A DNA stretch of 64,000 nucleotides from Paenibacillus sp. VTT E-133291 (GTDB taxonomy: Bacteria; Bacillota; Bacilli; Paenibacillales; Paenibacillaceae), in NCBI RefSeq assembly GCF_002264395.1, contig NZ_NFVA01000001.1:186001-250000 (forward strand), given 5' to 3'. Both the position numbers and the translations under genes were made by a program. Positions 17,517 to 27,501 of this stretch are shown piece by piece. Numbering within the stretch: the stretch's first letter is position 1; the number at the start of each line of letters is the position of its first letter. The notes below the pieces were generated by a model, which was not told where the DNA came from, did not search any database, and saw only the letters and a program-made list of their open reading frames with translations.

Positions 17517-18410
17517 ATGAACATTGAAAATATTGAGGCTTTTGTCTACATCAACCATTATGGAAGCTTCAATAAAGCGGCCGAAGTCCTATATATCTCT
17601 CAGCCGACAGTTACGGCACGGATTCAATCGCTCGAAAGAGAATTGGATTGCAGAGTGTTTGATCGGTTAGGTAAGCAGATTAGCCTAACGGATAAAGGAA
17701 AGCAATTTCTTCCCTATGCCCAGCAGATTCTTCAGATCTATCAGAACGGTAAATATCAGGTGCAGGCCAAGGGGCATATTCCAAATGAACTGAGGATCGG
17801 CAGTACTGTTTCGGTTTCCAATTATTTAATGCCGCATCTGATGCTTCATTTGAAGCGCAGGTATCCGCATATCACGATTAAGCTGACGACAGCTTCTACG
17901 GAAGTATTGATTGATAAGCTGAAATCGAAAGAGCTAGATCTGGCTTTTATCCGTAAGGTCGTAAATCCGGCCATTCAAGCTTTTCCTTTCTGCGAAGATC
18001 CCATCTCTCTGTATGTACAGGAGGGACATCGCTTAGCTAAGGTACAACGCGCTTCGCTGGAGGATATCCGTCAGGAGACGTTGGTCTTTTTTGAATGCGG
18101 GTCTTTGGATTGGATGCGGCTGCATCGTGTATTTGAGAGCATGGAACAGCCGCCGAAGATTGAATATCAGGTGGATAACCTGGAGACAGCCAAGAAGCTG
18201 GTGTTGAAAAAAGCAGGCATCTGTTTCCTTCCGGCACTTAGTGTGCAAGAGGAAGTAGCGGCAGGGACGTTAGTACGGGTGGATATTGCGGAGACGGAAG
18301 GCATCTCCTTACGAACCAGCCTGATTTCATTAAATGGGGAGAACGCTGAATTCATAGAAACTCTTCTTGAACTCGGTATTGGTAAAACAGGAGATCGACT
18401 AATTGTATAG
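17517..18410 (+). CDS. LysR-family regulator of the sulfur-compound operon (YtlI-like)
   Basis: A 297-residue protein from ATG 17517 (ribosome site AGGGGG upstream). The N-terminal winged helix-turn-helix has FNKAAEVLYISQPTVTARIQ; residues about 90-290 form the ligand-binding domain with LRIGSTVSVSNYL. In Bacillus subtilis the LysR protein YtlI sits next to and activates an operon of the same make-up (acetyltransferase, cystine-type ABC transporter, monooxygenases, amidohydrolases) in response to sulfur supply. Assignment as its counterpart rests on this gene order. The ligand is not known from sequence. Confidence 0.8.
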   Translation: MNIENIEAFVYINHYGSFNKAAEVLYISQPTVTARIQSLERELDCRVFDRLGKQISLTDKGKQFLPYAQQILQIYQNGKYQVQAKGHIPNELRIGSTVSVSNYLMPHLMLHLKRRYPHITIKLTTASTEVLIDKLKSKELDLAFIRKVVNPAIQAFPFCEDPISLYVQEGHRLAKVQRASLEDIRQETLVFFECGSLDWMRLHRVFESMEQPPKIEYQVDNLETAKKLVLKKAGICFLPALSVQEEVAAGTLVRVDIAETEGISLRTSLISLNGENAEFIETLLELGIGKTGDRLIV

Positions 18411-18473
18411 ATGTATTAAAAAACTCTATTAGCGCATGGTCACATGCAGTGATAAAGTTAATTGCATATAATG

Positions 18474-18501
18474 TTGACTATTTCTATAGGAATTATAAAT
18501 T
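18474..18501 (+). promoter_or_regulatory. Promoter/operator region of the sulfur operon
   Basis: TTGACT (18474-18479) is followed after 16 bp by TAAATT (18496-18501). Inside the spacer lies TCTATAGGAA (18483-18492), identical to the copy downstream of the LysR promoter. The extended TATAGGAATTATA resembles operators of sulfur-dependent repressors of the CymR type, but this is only a likeness. Confidence 0.45.
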
Positions 18502-18528
18502 TAATTTTGGAAGGATGGAGGGCTTGCG

Positions 18529-19044
18529 ATGAGTGAGACATACAGATTGGCAGAACTGAAAGATGCGGAGAATTTACTAGAGGTTACATATCGTGCGTAT
18601 GAGCTGATTCGCGAGCTCGGGCTGCATTGGCCGGCGGCTACAGCTGACTTGGCACTTATTGAAGACAATATTGCTACGAATGAGTGTTATGTGCTGGAAG
18701 TTGATGGAACGATAGTTGCGACGATAACACTTTCAAAAGAAGAAGAGATGAAGAAGATTAGCCCACTGCCTTTTATTAAATGGTTTGCTGCTCATCCGGA
18801 TTACAGTAACAGAGGTTATGGTGGAAAGCTTCTGAATTGGGTGGAAGAGCACATTATTGCTGGACAATTGGGTTCGGCTGCGGTCACGCTGGCAACGGCG
18901 AAGAAGCACCCATGGTTAGTTCAAATGTATGAACGCCGGGGGTATGAACGGTTTCTGGAACTGGATCAGCAGAATGGTGACGGCATTATGTATCTGATGA
19001 AAAAAACACTCATAAATAAACCACAATTCATTCAAAGGGGATAG
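18529..19044 (+). CDS. GNAT N-acetyltransferase, SnaA/YtmI-like
   Basis: A 171-residue acetyltransferase, first gene of the sulfur operon. It begins TYRLAELKDAENLLEVTYRAYE. The acetyl-CoA loop is in WFAAHPDYSNRGYGGKLLNWVEE and the end is MYERRGYERF. In B. subtilis the enzyme at this position (YtmI, SnaA) N-acetylates S-(2-succino)cysteine and related S-modified cysteines before oxidation. The function here is inferred from operon position and family. GGATGGAGG lies upstream, and the binding-protein gene starts 4 bases after the stop. Confidence 0.8.
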   Translation: MSETYRLAELKDAENLLEVTYRAYELIRELGLHWPAATADLALIEDNIATNECYVLEVDGTIVATITLSKEEEMKKISPLPFIKWFAAHPDYSNRGYGGKLLNWVEEHIIAGQLGSAAVTLATAKKHPWLVQMYERRGYERFLELDQQNGDGIMYLMKKTLINKPQFIQRG

Positions 19045-19048
19045 AACA

Positions 19049-19900
19049 ATGAAAAAGTCCATTTCATTAGTAATTGCATCGTTATTGACACTGGCGATAG
19101 CAGGTTGCGGAAATAACAGCACGAACAGCAGCCAGAATGGAAATGCAGCCGAAGCTTCGGCAACGGCAAATGGTTCGACAAAGGTAACTAAGGTGATCGT
19201 AGGCACGGGTACTGCTTTTCCGAAGGTCTGCTTCATAGATGAGAACGGCAAGCTTACAGGCTTCGATGTGGAACTGCTCAAAGAAATCGATAAGCAGCTG
19301 CCTGAATATGAATTCGAGTTTCAAACCATGGATTTCAGCAATTTACTGCTGAGTCTGGAAACTAAAAAAATCGACCTGGTTGCTCATGTCATGGAGAAAA
19401 ATCCGGAGCGGGAGTTGAAATATTCTTTTAACAAAGAAGCCTATGCCCACTGGAGAAACCGCATCGTAGTGGCGAAGGATAATGACTCGATCCAATCACT
19501 GGATGATCTCAAAGGAAAAAAGGTGTTAGTCGGTGCGACAAGCGCACAAGCGCAAATTCTGGAGAACTACAATAAAGAGCATGACAATGCGATTAATATC
19601 GTGTATCAGAACGGTGCAGCGAATGATACCGTCGCACAGATTAGTACTGGGCGTGTGGACGCTACGCTAGCTGCAGATTTTGTACTCCCGATCATTGATC
19701 CGCAGAGTCAGCTAAAAGCAACGGGCGACGAGCTGTCCTCTGCGGACATTCTCTATGTTTTCCGTAAGGATGATGCCGATTCACAAAAGCTGTCAGATGC
19801 GATTGACAGTGCGATTAAAGAGCTGGAGACGGATGGAACACTGGGTAAGCTGAGCACGGAATGGCTGGGTGCGGATGTTACAGCGGATTCGGTTAAATGA
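19049..19900 (+). CDS. Amino-acid ABC transporter substrate-binding lipoprotein (TcyJ/TcyK-like)
   Basis: A 283-residue polar-amino-acid-type (family 3) binding protein. The signal peptide ends in IAGC at Cys20, followed by a Ser/Asn/Ala-rich linker (about 21-45). The fold is marked by LTGFDVELLKEIDKQLP, NLLLSLETKKIDLVAHVM and LDDLKGKKVLVGATSAQ. Together with the next three genes it makes a complete importer for cystine or S-modified cysteines. B. subtilis has two binding proteins here (TcyJ, TcyK); only one is present. Confidence 0.88.
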   Translation: MKKSISLVIASLLTLAIAGCGNNSTNSSQNGNAAEASATANGSTKVTKVIVGTGTAFPKVCFIDENGKLTGFDVELLKEIDKQLPEYEFEFQTMDFSNLLLSLETKKIDLVAHVMEKNPERELKYSFNKEAYAHWRNRIVVAKDNDSIQSLDDLKGKKVLVGATSAQAQILENYNKEHDNAINIVYQNGAANDTVAQISTGRVDATLAADFVLPIIDPQSQLKATGDELSSADILYVFRKDDADSQKLSDAIDSAIKELETDGTLGKLSTEWLGADVTADSVK

Positions 19901-19933
19901 TTGAGCCGGTGAGCACGGGAAGGGAGGGAATAT

Positions 19934-20719
19934 ATGGGCGCACAGTTTGATATCAGTTTTGTATTTTCGTTTTTGCCTAAGCTGCTAGGGACTTTAAGCA
20001 CCACGCTTCTGATTGTCGCCTGTTCTCTACTGACAGGAATTATTGTCGGCTTTCTCGTAGCTCTGCCAAGACTTTATAAAGTGCCTGTGTTAAAGACCCT
20101 CTCCGAAATCTATATTTCTTTTTTTCGGGGAACTCCGATTCTTATCCAGCTCTTCTTGTTTTATTATGGTCTGCCTGAAATCATGAAGCTGGTCCATGTG
20201 GATATGACCCGAACTCCAGTACTTGTCTTTGTGATTCTAACCTACGGTCTGCATACGGGAGCCTACATGTCCGAAATGATTAGGGCTTCTGTGATGGCGG
20301 TGGATAAGGGGCAAGTGGAGGCTGCATATGCTGCGGGGATGACGGGATTTCAAGCTTTTACACGAATCGTGCTGCCCCAAGCGCTAGGTATAGCAGTTCC
20401 TGTATTCTCCAATCTAGTAATTGCACTACTGAAAGATACGTCATTAGCTTTTACTCTCGGCGTGATGGAAATGACAGGTAAAGCTCAGACGCTTGGCAGC
20501 TTAACACAGCATTTTATTGAAACCTATATCGCGCTTGCGCTTATCTATCTGGTCATCAGCTTTACGATTGAGAAGCTGCTGCTTGTAGCAGAACACCATC
20601 TGCTACGGCATGAAAAGCGAAATACGCCTGACAAAAAATTGTTTAAAATTAACAAAAACTGGTCCTACCGACGCATTATTGCAGAATTGGGACCGGGCAA
20701 AGGAGGCACCGGATTATGA
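19934..20719 (+). CDS. tcyL: Amino-acid ABC transporter permease, TcyL-like
   Basis: A 261-residue HisM/GlnP-type permease with about five membrane helices and the inner-membrane EAA loop VEAAYAAGMTGFQAFTRIVLP. FFRGTPILIQLFLFYYGLP is typical of polar-amino-acid permeases. The last 35 residues are an extra charged tail. AGGGAGGG precedes the ATG. The stop overlaps the next start (ATGA). Symbol given by operon correspondence with B. subtilis tcyLMN. Confidence 0.85.
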   Translation: MGAQFDISFVFSFLPKLLGTLSTTLLIVACSLLTGIIVGFLVALPRLYKVPVLKTLSEIYISFFRGTPILIQLFLFYYGLPEIMKLVHVDMTRTPVLVFVILTYGLHTGAYMSEMIRASVMAVDKGQVEAAYAAGMTGFQAFTRIVLPQALGIAVPVFSNLVIALLKDTSLAFTLGVMEMTGKAQTLGSLTQHFIETYIALALIYLVISFTIEKLLLVAEHHLLRHEKRNTPDKKLFKINKNWSYRRIIAELGPGKGGTGL

Positions 20720-21426
20720 AATTGGACCCATCGTTTATATGGACTGCGCTGGTACAAATTCTGAGTGCAATTCCTACGACCTTATATATTACGGTTGTCT
20801 CTGTATGGATTGGTTTTGTGATTGGAGTGGCTGTAGCCTTGATCCGGCTTTACAGAGTTCCACTGCTGCATCCGCTGGCCGTCGGTTATGTTACATTCAT
20901 CCGCGGGACACCGATGCTGACGCATCTGCTGCTTATATATTTTGGGCTTCCTGTGCTGATTGATGGTCTGGCGGCTCATTTCGGCTGGAGCTTTAGGTCG
21001 GTTTCGATTCCGATGATCGGTTTTGCTTATATTTCGTTCTCGATTACTGCTGGAGCTTATATGTCCGAGGTCGTCCGTTCCGGTCTGCTCGCTGTGGATC
21101 GTGGTCAGCTAGAAGCGGCCCACTCTATCGGTATGACAACGCCCCAAGCACTAAAGCGGATTGTTTTTCCTCAAGCGCTGGCGGCAAGTCTGCCTAATCT
21201 TTCGAATTCAGTTATCGGTATGCTGCACGGATCTACCCTTGCTTTTACGGTTTCGGTGGTGGATATCAATGCTAAGGCACAGATAGTGGCTTCAACGAAC
21301 TGGAAGTTTTTTGAGGCATATCTGGCGGCAGCGCTGATCTTCTGGGCACTAACGTTTCTGATCGAACGTGTGACGTCGGTCATTGAGAAAAGGATTAATC
21401 TTTACAATCGAGGTGGAGTAGCATGA
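20716..21426 (+). CDS. tcyM: Amino-acid ABC transporter permease, TcyM-like
   Basis: A 236-residue paralogue of the preceding permease. It has [19 protein letters not shown] and the EAA loop [21 protein letters not shown]. The two permeases probably form a heterodimer. Start and stop both overlap neighbouring genes by ATGA, showing tight translational coupling. Confidence 0.86.
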   Translation: MKLDPSFIWTALVQILSAIPTTLYITVVSVWIGFVIGVAVALIRLYRVPLLHPLAVGYVTFIRGTPMLTHLLLIYFGLPVLIDGLAAHFGWSFRSVSIPMIGFAYISFSITAGAYMSEVVRSGLLAVDRGQLEAAHSIGMTTPQALKRIVFPQALAASLPNLSNSVIGMLHGSTLAFTVSVVDINAKAQIVASTNWKFFEAYLAAALIFWALTFLIERVTSVIEKRINLYNRGGVA

Positions 21427-22175
21427 TTAAACTTGCGCAAATTTCGAAGTCATTCGGTCGGAATCAGGTGTTAAACAATATAGATTTAACAGTGACGAAG
21501 GGGGAGGTTGTCGTCATTCTCGGTCCCAGTGGCTCAGGCAAAACGACTCTCTTACGCTGCGTGAATTATCTGGAGAGACCAAGCAGCGGAGAGATCGCCA
21601 TTGGCGATTTCAAAGTGAACTGCAGACACGCCCGAAAAAAGGAGATTCATCAACTTAGGCAAAAAACGGCAATGGTATTTCAGCAGTACAATTTGTTCCG
21701 TCATAAAACTGCGCTGGAGAACGTGATGGAAGGGCTGTTAATTGTCAAAAAGCTTCCGAAGGACGAAGCGAGAAAGCGGAGTATAGCACTGCTTGAAAAG
21801 GTAGGTCTTGCCAGCAAGCTGGACGCTTACCCGAGTCAGCTGTCCGGGGGTCAGCAGCAGCGCGTAGGGATTGCCCGAGCCTTGGCGCTTGAGCCAGAGG
21901 TTATCTTGTTCGACGAACCCACATCGGCGCTGGACCCTGAGCTAGTGGGTGAGGTGCTGGCTGTTATCCGGAAAATTGCCAAGGAAGGCATCACGATGAT
22001 TGTAGTCACCCATGAAATGGGGTTTGCTCGTGATGTGGCGAATCATGTAGTTTTTATGGACGGAGGCGTCATTGTTGAAGAAGGAACGCCGACAGAGCTG
22101 TTTAATCATCCGCGCGAAGAAAGAACGAAGCAGTTCCTGAAGCGAATCACACCTGAATTTAACTATTCCATATAG
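21423..22175 (+). CDS. tcyN: Amino-acid ABC transporter ATP-binding protein, TcyN-like
   Basis: A 250-residue ATPase with all motifs: Walker [11 protein letters not shown]-loop QQYNLF, signature LSGGQQQR, Walker [15 protein letters not shown], and H-loop VTHEMGF. The family is the polar-amino-acid (HisP/GlnQ) group. It powers import through the two permeases encoded just before it. Confidence 0.92.
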   Translation: MIKLAQISKSFGRNQVLNNIDLTVTKGEVVVILGPSGSGKTTLLRCVNYLERPSSGEIAIGDFKVNCRHARKKEIHQLRQKTAMVFQQYNLFRHKTALENVMEGLLIVKKLPKDEARKRSIALLEKVGLASKLDAYPSQLSGGQQQRVGIARALALEPEVILFDEPTSALDPELVGEVLAVIRKIAKEGITMIVVTHEMGFARDVANHVVFMDGGVIVEEGTPTELFNHPREERTKQFLKRITPEFNYSI

Positions 22176-22186
22176 GAGGAAAAACA

Positions 22187-23203
22187 ATGGCTATTACAAT
22201 CAGCGTACTCGATCAAAGTCCGATCTATCCGGGAGAAACGCCAGAGGAAGCATTCCAGCATACGATCAAGCTGGCTCAACTGTCCGAGGAGCTTGGATTC
22301 CGTCGATTCTGGGTTTCGGAGCATCATGACTCCGAGCAGGTGGCCGGTTCTTCTCCAGAAGTACTCATCGCACATCTGTTGGCCAAAACAGAGCGCATCC
22401 GCATTGGCTCCGGTGGCATCATGCTCCAGCATTACAGCCCGTACAAGGTGGCGGAGAACTTTAATGTGTTGGCTACACTTGCTCCTAGCCGAGTGGATCT
22501 CGGAGTGGGACGCGCTCCCGGCGGTCTCCCGCGCAGCACACAAGCGCTTCAGCAGGAAAGAACCGAATCCCCTAGCCTAACGGACAAAATCATCGAGCTG
22601 GAGAAATATGTGCATAACCGGCTCGAAGAAAACCACCCGCTGGCTGGGTTGAAGGCAGGTCCCCTTCCTGGTATTCCGCCTGAGCTGTATGTGCTTGGCG
22701 CGAGTGTAGGCAGTGCAGAGATTGCTGCTGAACTTGGATTACCTTATGTGTTCTCCCTATTTATTAATAGCGATAAGACAGTAGCGCTAGATGCTATTCG
22801 TGCTTACCGCAGCGGTTTTGTTTCTTCACAGGGCAGACAACCGCAAGCAATTATCGCTTTAGCACTAGTGGTGGCTGAGACCGAAGAGGAAGCGAAAGAA
22901 CTGGCGGGCGCACATAAGTTGATTCGGATTCAGCTGGCAAGCGGGAAGAAGCTAACCGTTGGAACCCGGGAACAGGCGGAGGAGTTTGCCCGCCAGAGCA
23001 ATGAAGCCTACACGATTGAAGAGCTGGAACCAGAGATTACCAAAGGAACAAAGAACTCTGTACGTGAACAGCTGTTGGCACTTTCAGAGGCATCCGGTAT
23101 TGAGGAGTTCATCATAACTACGAATGTGCAGCCTTTTGACAAAAGGTATCGCTCCTTTGAGCTACTGAGCGAAGCAATCGCTGAAGTGCCGGCAGAGGCA
23201 TGA
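22187..23203 (+). CDS. Luciferase-like flavin monooxygenase, CmoO/YtmO-like
   Basis: A 338-residue bacterial-luciferase-like protein. It begins SVLDQSPIYPGETPEEAFQ and has RFWVSEHHDSEQVAGSSPEV, SGGIMLQHYSPYKVAENF and GVGRAPGG, all typical of the group-1 luciferase-like family to which B. subtilis YtmO belongs. It probably uses reduced flavin and oxygen on an S-modified N-acetylcysteine; no flavin reductase gene is in the operon. TAGGAGGA lies before the ATG. Confidence 0.82.
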   Translation: MAITISVLDQSPIYPGETPEEAFQHTIKLAQLSEELGFRRFWVSEHHDSEQVAGSSPEVLIAHLLAKTERIRIGSGGIMLQHYSPYKVAENFNVLATLAPSRVDLGVGRAPGGLPRSTQALQQERTESPSLTDKIIELEKYVHNRLEENHPLAGLKAGPLPGIPPELYVLGASVGSAEIAAELGLPYVFSLFINSDKTVALDAIRAYRSGFVSSQGRQPQAIIALALVVAETEEEAKELAGAHKLIRIQLASGKKLTVGTREQAEEFARQSNEAYTIEELEPEITKGTKNSVREQLLALSEASGIEEFIITTNVQPFDKRYRSFELLSEAIAEVPAEA

Positions 23204-23254
23204 GCCGGCGGATCAGGATCACACAGGAAATCGTTTAAAGGAGGGTGACTGTAT

Positions 23255-24436
23255 ATGACTAGTAAAGCTAAAGAGCGGAGTGCGGAAGCGCTTGGAGAAG
23301 AATTAATCGGGATACGCCGTCATCTGCACCGGCACCCGGAACTGTCCAACGAAGAATATGAGACAACAAAATATATTATTTTCCTGCTGGAGCGGACAGG
23401 AGTCAGGATCATAGATTACGGTCTGTCTACCGGAGTGATCGCAGAAATTGGGGGCAAGCAGCCCGGTCCGGTCATCGCGCTGCGCGCAGATATCGATGCC
23501 TTGCCAATCCAGGAGGAAACCGGAGCAGCTTATGCTTCGTTGTATCCCGGCAAAATGCATGCCTGCGGACATGATTTTCATACAGCTGCCTTGATCGGTG
23601 CCGCCTATCAATTGAAGCAACGCGAGGATCAGTTACCAGGAACGGTACGCCTGTTGTTTCAACCGGCCGAAGAGAAGGCGCAAGGGGCACAGCGGCTCAT
23701 TGCTAGCGGGGCGCTAGAAGAAGTCCGGGCAGTAATCGGGCTGCATAACAAACCGGAACTGCCAGTCGGAACGATCGGTATTACGGCGGGCCCTCTAATG
23801 GCAGCGGCTGACGGGTTTGTGATTGAAGTGCAGGGTGGCAGTTCTCATGCTGCCGTTCCAGAAGCGGGGATAGACCCGATTGTAGCTGCTTCGCATATCG
23901 TGACCGCATTTCAATCCATTGTAAGTCGTAATGTCAGTCCCCTACAAAGTGCGGTGGTCAGTGTGACGCAGATTCACAGCGGAAATTCATGGAATATCAT
24001 CCCCGAAAAAGCCGTGCTTGAGGGTACAATCCGTACCTTTGATGAAACGGTGCGCAGCAAAGTACTTGACCGCTTTCGGGAAGTGGCGACTGGTGTGGCA
24101 GCTGCTCTTGGAGCAAAAGCCACTGTCCGCTGGATCGAAGGGCCGCCTCCGGTTATCAACGACGCCGCCTTAGCAGCGTTAGGAATAGAGTCGGCTGAAG
24201 CTCTTGGCTACCGGACGGTCAAACCAGAGCTTTCATTGGCCGGAGAGGATTTTGCCTTCTATCAGCGCGTTGTACCGGGATTGTTCGTCTTTATAGGTAC
24301 TGAAGGAAGCCAAGAATGGCATCATCCAGCCTTCAATTTGGATGAACAGGCACTTCCTGTGGCAGCACATTTCCTTGCGGATGCAGCTGTACGTTCCCTT
24401 GAGTACTACAATTCCGGTGGAAGTGCAGAATTATAG
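23255..24436 (+). CDS. M20-family amidohydrolase (N-acyl amino acid deacetylase, SndA-like)
   Basis: A 393-residue M20D/HipO-type peptidase. It has IRRHLHRHPELS, RADIDALPIQEE, the metal site MHACGHDFHTA, FQPAEEKAQGA (catalytic Glu), IGLHNKPELPVG, and LAGEDFAFY near the C-terminus. It would remove the acetyl group after monooxygenation, as proposed for YtnL in B. subtilis. AAGGAGGGTG precedes the ATG. The next gene overlaps its end. Confidence 0.86.
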   Translation: MTSKAKERSAEALGEELIGIRRHLHRHPELSNEEYETTKYIIFLLERTGVRIIDYGLSTGVIAEIGGKQPGPVIALRADIDALPIQEETGAAYASLYPGKMHACGHDFHTAALIGAAYQLKQREDQLPGTVRLLFQPAEEKAQGAQRLIASGALEEVRAVIGLHNKPELPVGTIGITAGPLMAAADGFVIEVQGGSSHAAVPEAGIDPIVAASHIVTAFQSIVSRNVSPLQSAVVSVTQIHSGNSWNIIPEKAVLEGTIRTFDETVRSKVLDRFREVATGVAAALGAKATVRWIEGPPPVINDAALAALGIESAEALGYRTVKPELSLAGEDFAFYQRVVPGLFVFIGTEGSQEWHHPAFNLDEQALPVAAHFLADAAVRSLEYYNSGGSAEL

Positions 24437-25609
24437 CTGAACATAAAAGTTACGATGTAATTATCGTAGGCGCAGGCTCGATGGGCCTGAGTGCTGGTTA
24501 CAATCTTGCGAGGCGTGGAGTGAAGACGCTGCTAGTTGATGCCTTCGATCCTCCACATACACAGGGCAGCCATCACGGGGAATCCCGGCTGATCCGGCAT
24601 GCCTACAGTGGTGATCCGGCCTACATTGATTTAGCTTTGCGGGCAGATACACTATGGAAAGAAGCGGAACAGTTGAGCGGAACAGAACTGCTTGTCCGCT
24701 CAGGCGTATTGAATCTCGTAGACAGCACAGTGTATTCCTTCAACGGTCGTCTCGAAGAAGCGAAGAAACGGAAGGTGCACGTACAGCATTTGGATGCCGA
24801 AGAGATCCGGCGGCGCTGGCCAGCACTGAACATACCGGAATCATTCGCGGCAATGTATGAACCAGATGCCGGGTATTTGTACAGCGAACGCTGTATTTCC
24901 GCCTACCGTCAGCTTGCCCTTGGACATGGTGCGGAACTGTTGACGAACTCTCCAGTAGTGAATGTCACCGCTCGCGAAGGCAGCGTTTCAGTTCATACGA
25001 CAAATGGCGATTATCACGGAGCGGCAGCTATTCTTAGTGCAGGAGCTTGGTTTGGCAAATTTGCACCTTTTGTACATTTGCCGATTAAAGCAATCCGCCA
25101 AAGTTGTGGGCTGGTTTGAGAGCTCCCCTGCTTTTACTGCTGGTAATTTCCCTGGCTTTACGTTAGGAGCAGAGGAGGGTGGCTATTACGGATTACCCAG
25201 CATTGATGGAGCTGGGCTAAAGATAGGCCGCCACGATACAGGGCTGGAATGGAAGCCGGGTTCACCGCTTGCCCCGTTCGGCAGTGAAGCCAGCGATGAG
25301 GGTGACCTCCGCAAGGTACTGGAGTCTTACATGCCCGGTGCAGCTGGTCGATTGCTAAAAGGTTCTGCATGTAAATATGAGCATACGCCTGATGAAGATT
25401 TCATTATAGACTGCCATCCGCTTCATTCCAATGTGCTGATAGCTGGAGGGTTTTCGGGGCATGGTTTTAAGTTTTCTAGTGTTGTGGGTGAAATACTGGC
25501 TGACTTAGCGATCGGCGGAGCTACAACTCATAACATCCTGCCTTTTTCGTTATCTCGTTTCGCACCACCGGATCATTCGCGAACAAGTCTTATATTGGAG
25601 GGGATTTAA
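24430..25609 (+). pseudogene. FAD-dependent amine oxidase (SoxA/SolA-like), frameshifted
   Basis: A DAO-family flavoprotein resembling monomeric sarcosine or N-methyltryptophan oxidase. The Rossmann motif VIIVGAGSMGLSAG is near the start, SHHGESRLIRHAY follows, and the C-terminal half has HTPDEDFIIDCHP and GFSGHGFKFSSVVGE. The frame breaks at 25099-25102 (CAAAG). Removing one A joins the halves as AIRQ-VVGWFES, as the family expects. No ATG, GTG or TTG exists in frame before the Rossmann motif; ATT 24430 has GGTGGAAG upstream. A second extra base near 24438 would instead allow GTG 24423. Pseudogene, or sequencing error. Confidence 0.75.
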
Positions 25610-26088
25610 TGAGCAGAGTTCAAATCAGTGATTATCTAAAGACGTATCATCAATTGGTAAAGTCGACCGCAGGGTTAACAGAGGAACAGCTGAAATGGAA
25701 GGCAGAACCCGCCAGTTGGAGTGTGACTGAGGTATTGACTCATCTGGCTGACCACAGCATCGTAGTTTCGTTCCGCATTCGTGATATTTTAGCGGCTACG
25801 ACTGCACAGCTTCCGGTCTTCAATCAGGATGCTTGGGTCAGCGGTCAGTACGCCAACAGCGGCAATGCTTCCGACAATTTGGAGCTGTTCCGCAGCCTGC
25901 TTTACTATAACAGCCTTTTGTTTGAACGGCTTAGCGAAGAAGATTGGGAGAAAAGCGGAATTAATTTCAAGGGGGAGACTGTGAAAATTTCCGATATCGT
26001 GCGCGGCTTCACTGCACATGTGGAGAGACATCTTGGCCAGATCGAACGAATCAAACAGGGCGCAGCTAATGCATCGTTTGTGCAATGA
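25609..26088 (+). CDS. DinB-family protein
   Basis: A 159-residue four-helix DinB/YfiT-like protein with metal-type histidines in VLTHLADHSI and FTAHVERHLGQIERI. The ATG overlaps the stop of the preceding gene (TAATG). Members are often thiol-dependent S-transferases (bacillithiol or mycothiol types), which suits a sulfur operon, but no direct evidence of activity is visible. B. subtilis has no such gene at this position. Confidence 0.75.
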   Translation: MSRVQISDYLKTYHQLVKSTAGLTEEQLKWKAEPASWSVTEVLTHLADHSIVVSFRIRDILAATTAQLPVFNQDAWVSGQYANSGNASDNLELFRSLLYYNSLLFERLSEEDWEKSGINFKGETVKISDIVRGFTAHVERHLGQIERIKQGAANASFVQ

Positions 26089-26163
26089 TTGCTTCCGAAG
26101 TCAGTTTTTCATGAATTGAAATCTAAGAAGCGTATGCTCACAAAACTTTTAGGAGGAATGAAC

Positions 26164-27501
26164 ATGACCAAACCAAGACAACTGAAGCTGGGTGCACTGC
26201 TGCATGGGGTAGGAGGCAGCACGTCGATGTGGCGCCATCCAGATGCCAAACCAGATGCCAGTGTAAACTTTGAATTATACAAAGAGTGGGTACAGAAGGC
26301 AGAAGAAGGCAAGTTGGATCTGATCTTCATCGCAGACGGTCTGTACATTAATGAAAAGTCCATTCCTCATTTCCTTAACCGGTTTGAGCCGCTGACCATT
26401 CTTAGCGCACTCGCAGCCGTCAGCACTAACATCGGTTTAGTTGGTACCCTGTCTACTTCGTACAGTGAACCATTTACCGTAGCGCGTCAATTCGGCTCAC
26501 TGGATGTAATCAGCGGCGGCCGGGCCGGCTGGAATGTGGTGACTTCACCTCTGGAAGGATCTGCGTCAAATTACAGCAAAAAAGAACATCCTGACCATGG
26601 CAAGCGCTACCGCATTGCTACCGAATATTTGCAGGTGGCGCGCGGATTATGGGATTCTTGGGAGGATGATGCGTTTGTACGCAACAAGGAGTCAGGTGTA
26701 TTCTTTGATCCGCAAAAAATGCATACCCTGGACCATCAAGGAGAGTTCTTCTCTGTGAAGGGACCGCTGAATATTGCTCGTTCGAAACAGGGGCAGCCAG
26801 TCGTATTTCAGGCAGGATCCTCGGAAGTCGGTAAAAATTACGCCTCCAAGGAAGCAGATGCTATCTTCACTGGACACGAAACGCTAGAAGATGCCCAAGC
26901 ATTCTACAACGATGTTAAGACACGGGTAGCTTCGTTTGACCGGAATCCGGAGGAGGTGCTGATCTTCCCTGGAATCGCTCCAATCATCGGTGACACACCG
27001 GAGGAGGCAGAGCGCAAATACCAGGAGATTGCTGGCCTTGTAACGATTGAGAATGCACTGAACTACTTAGGCAGATTCTTCGAGCATCATGATTTCTCGC
27101 AATATCCGCTGGATGAGCCCTTTCCTGAGCTTGGCGAGCTCGGACGTAATAGCTTTCAGAGCGGAACGGATAAAATCAAAAAGGATGCGAAGGAGAGAGG
27201 CTTGACACTTCGGCAGGTCGCCTTGCAATCAGCTACTCCACGCAGCAGCTTCATTGGAACACCGGAACAAGTAGCTGATCAGATTCAAACTTGGTTTGAG
27301 AGTGGTGGGGCAGATGGATTTATGATCGCGGCTGCCGTCCCTAACGGACTGGAGGAATTCATCGATCGGGTGGTACCGATTCTGCAGGAGCGGGGTTTGT
27401 TCCGCACTGAATACGAAAGTGGCACGCTGCGTGGAAACCTCGGCATTCCGTTGCCGGAGAACCGCTATTCCAAAGCTTCTCAGCCAGCAGGGCAAATTTG
27501 A
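26164..27501 (+). CDS. FMN-dependent monooxygenase of the NtaA/SnaA family, CmoJ/YtnJ-like
   Basis: A 445-residue group-C flavin monooxygenase related to nitrilotriacetate and dibenzothiophene monooxygenases. It has [58 protein letters not shown] and a substrate-loop [24 protein letters not shown] at 26151-26156 gives 7-base spacing to ATG 26164; ATG 26158 is too close. In B. subtilis YtnJ (CmoJ) oxidises S-modified N-acetylcysteines to cleave the C-S bond. It needs reduced FMN from a reductase not seen in the operon. Confidence 0.86.
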   Translation: MTKPRQLKLGALLHGVGGSTSMWRHPDAKPDASVNFELYKEWVQKAEEGKLDLIFIADGLYINEKSIPHFLNRFEPLTILSALAAVSTNIGLVGTLSTSYSEPFTVARQFGSLDVISGGRAGWNVVTSPLEGSASNYSKKEHPDHGKRYRIATEYLQVARGLWDSWEDDAFVRNKESGVFFDPQKMHTLDHQGEFFSVKGPLNIARSKQGQPVVFQAGSSEVGKNYASKEADAIFTGHETLEDAQAFYNDVKTRVASFDRNPEEVLIFPGIAPIIGDTPEEAERKYQEIAGLVTIENALNYLGRFFEHHDFSQYPLDEPFPELGELGRNSFQSGTDKIKKDAKERGLTLRQVALQSATPRSSFIGTPEQVADQIQTWFESGGADGFMIAAAVPNGLEEFIDRVVPILQERGLFRTEYESGTLRGNLGIPLPENRYSKASQPAGQI

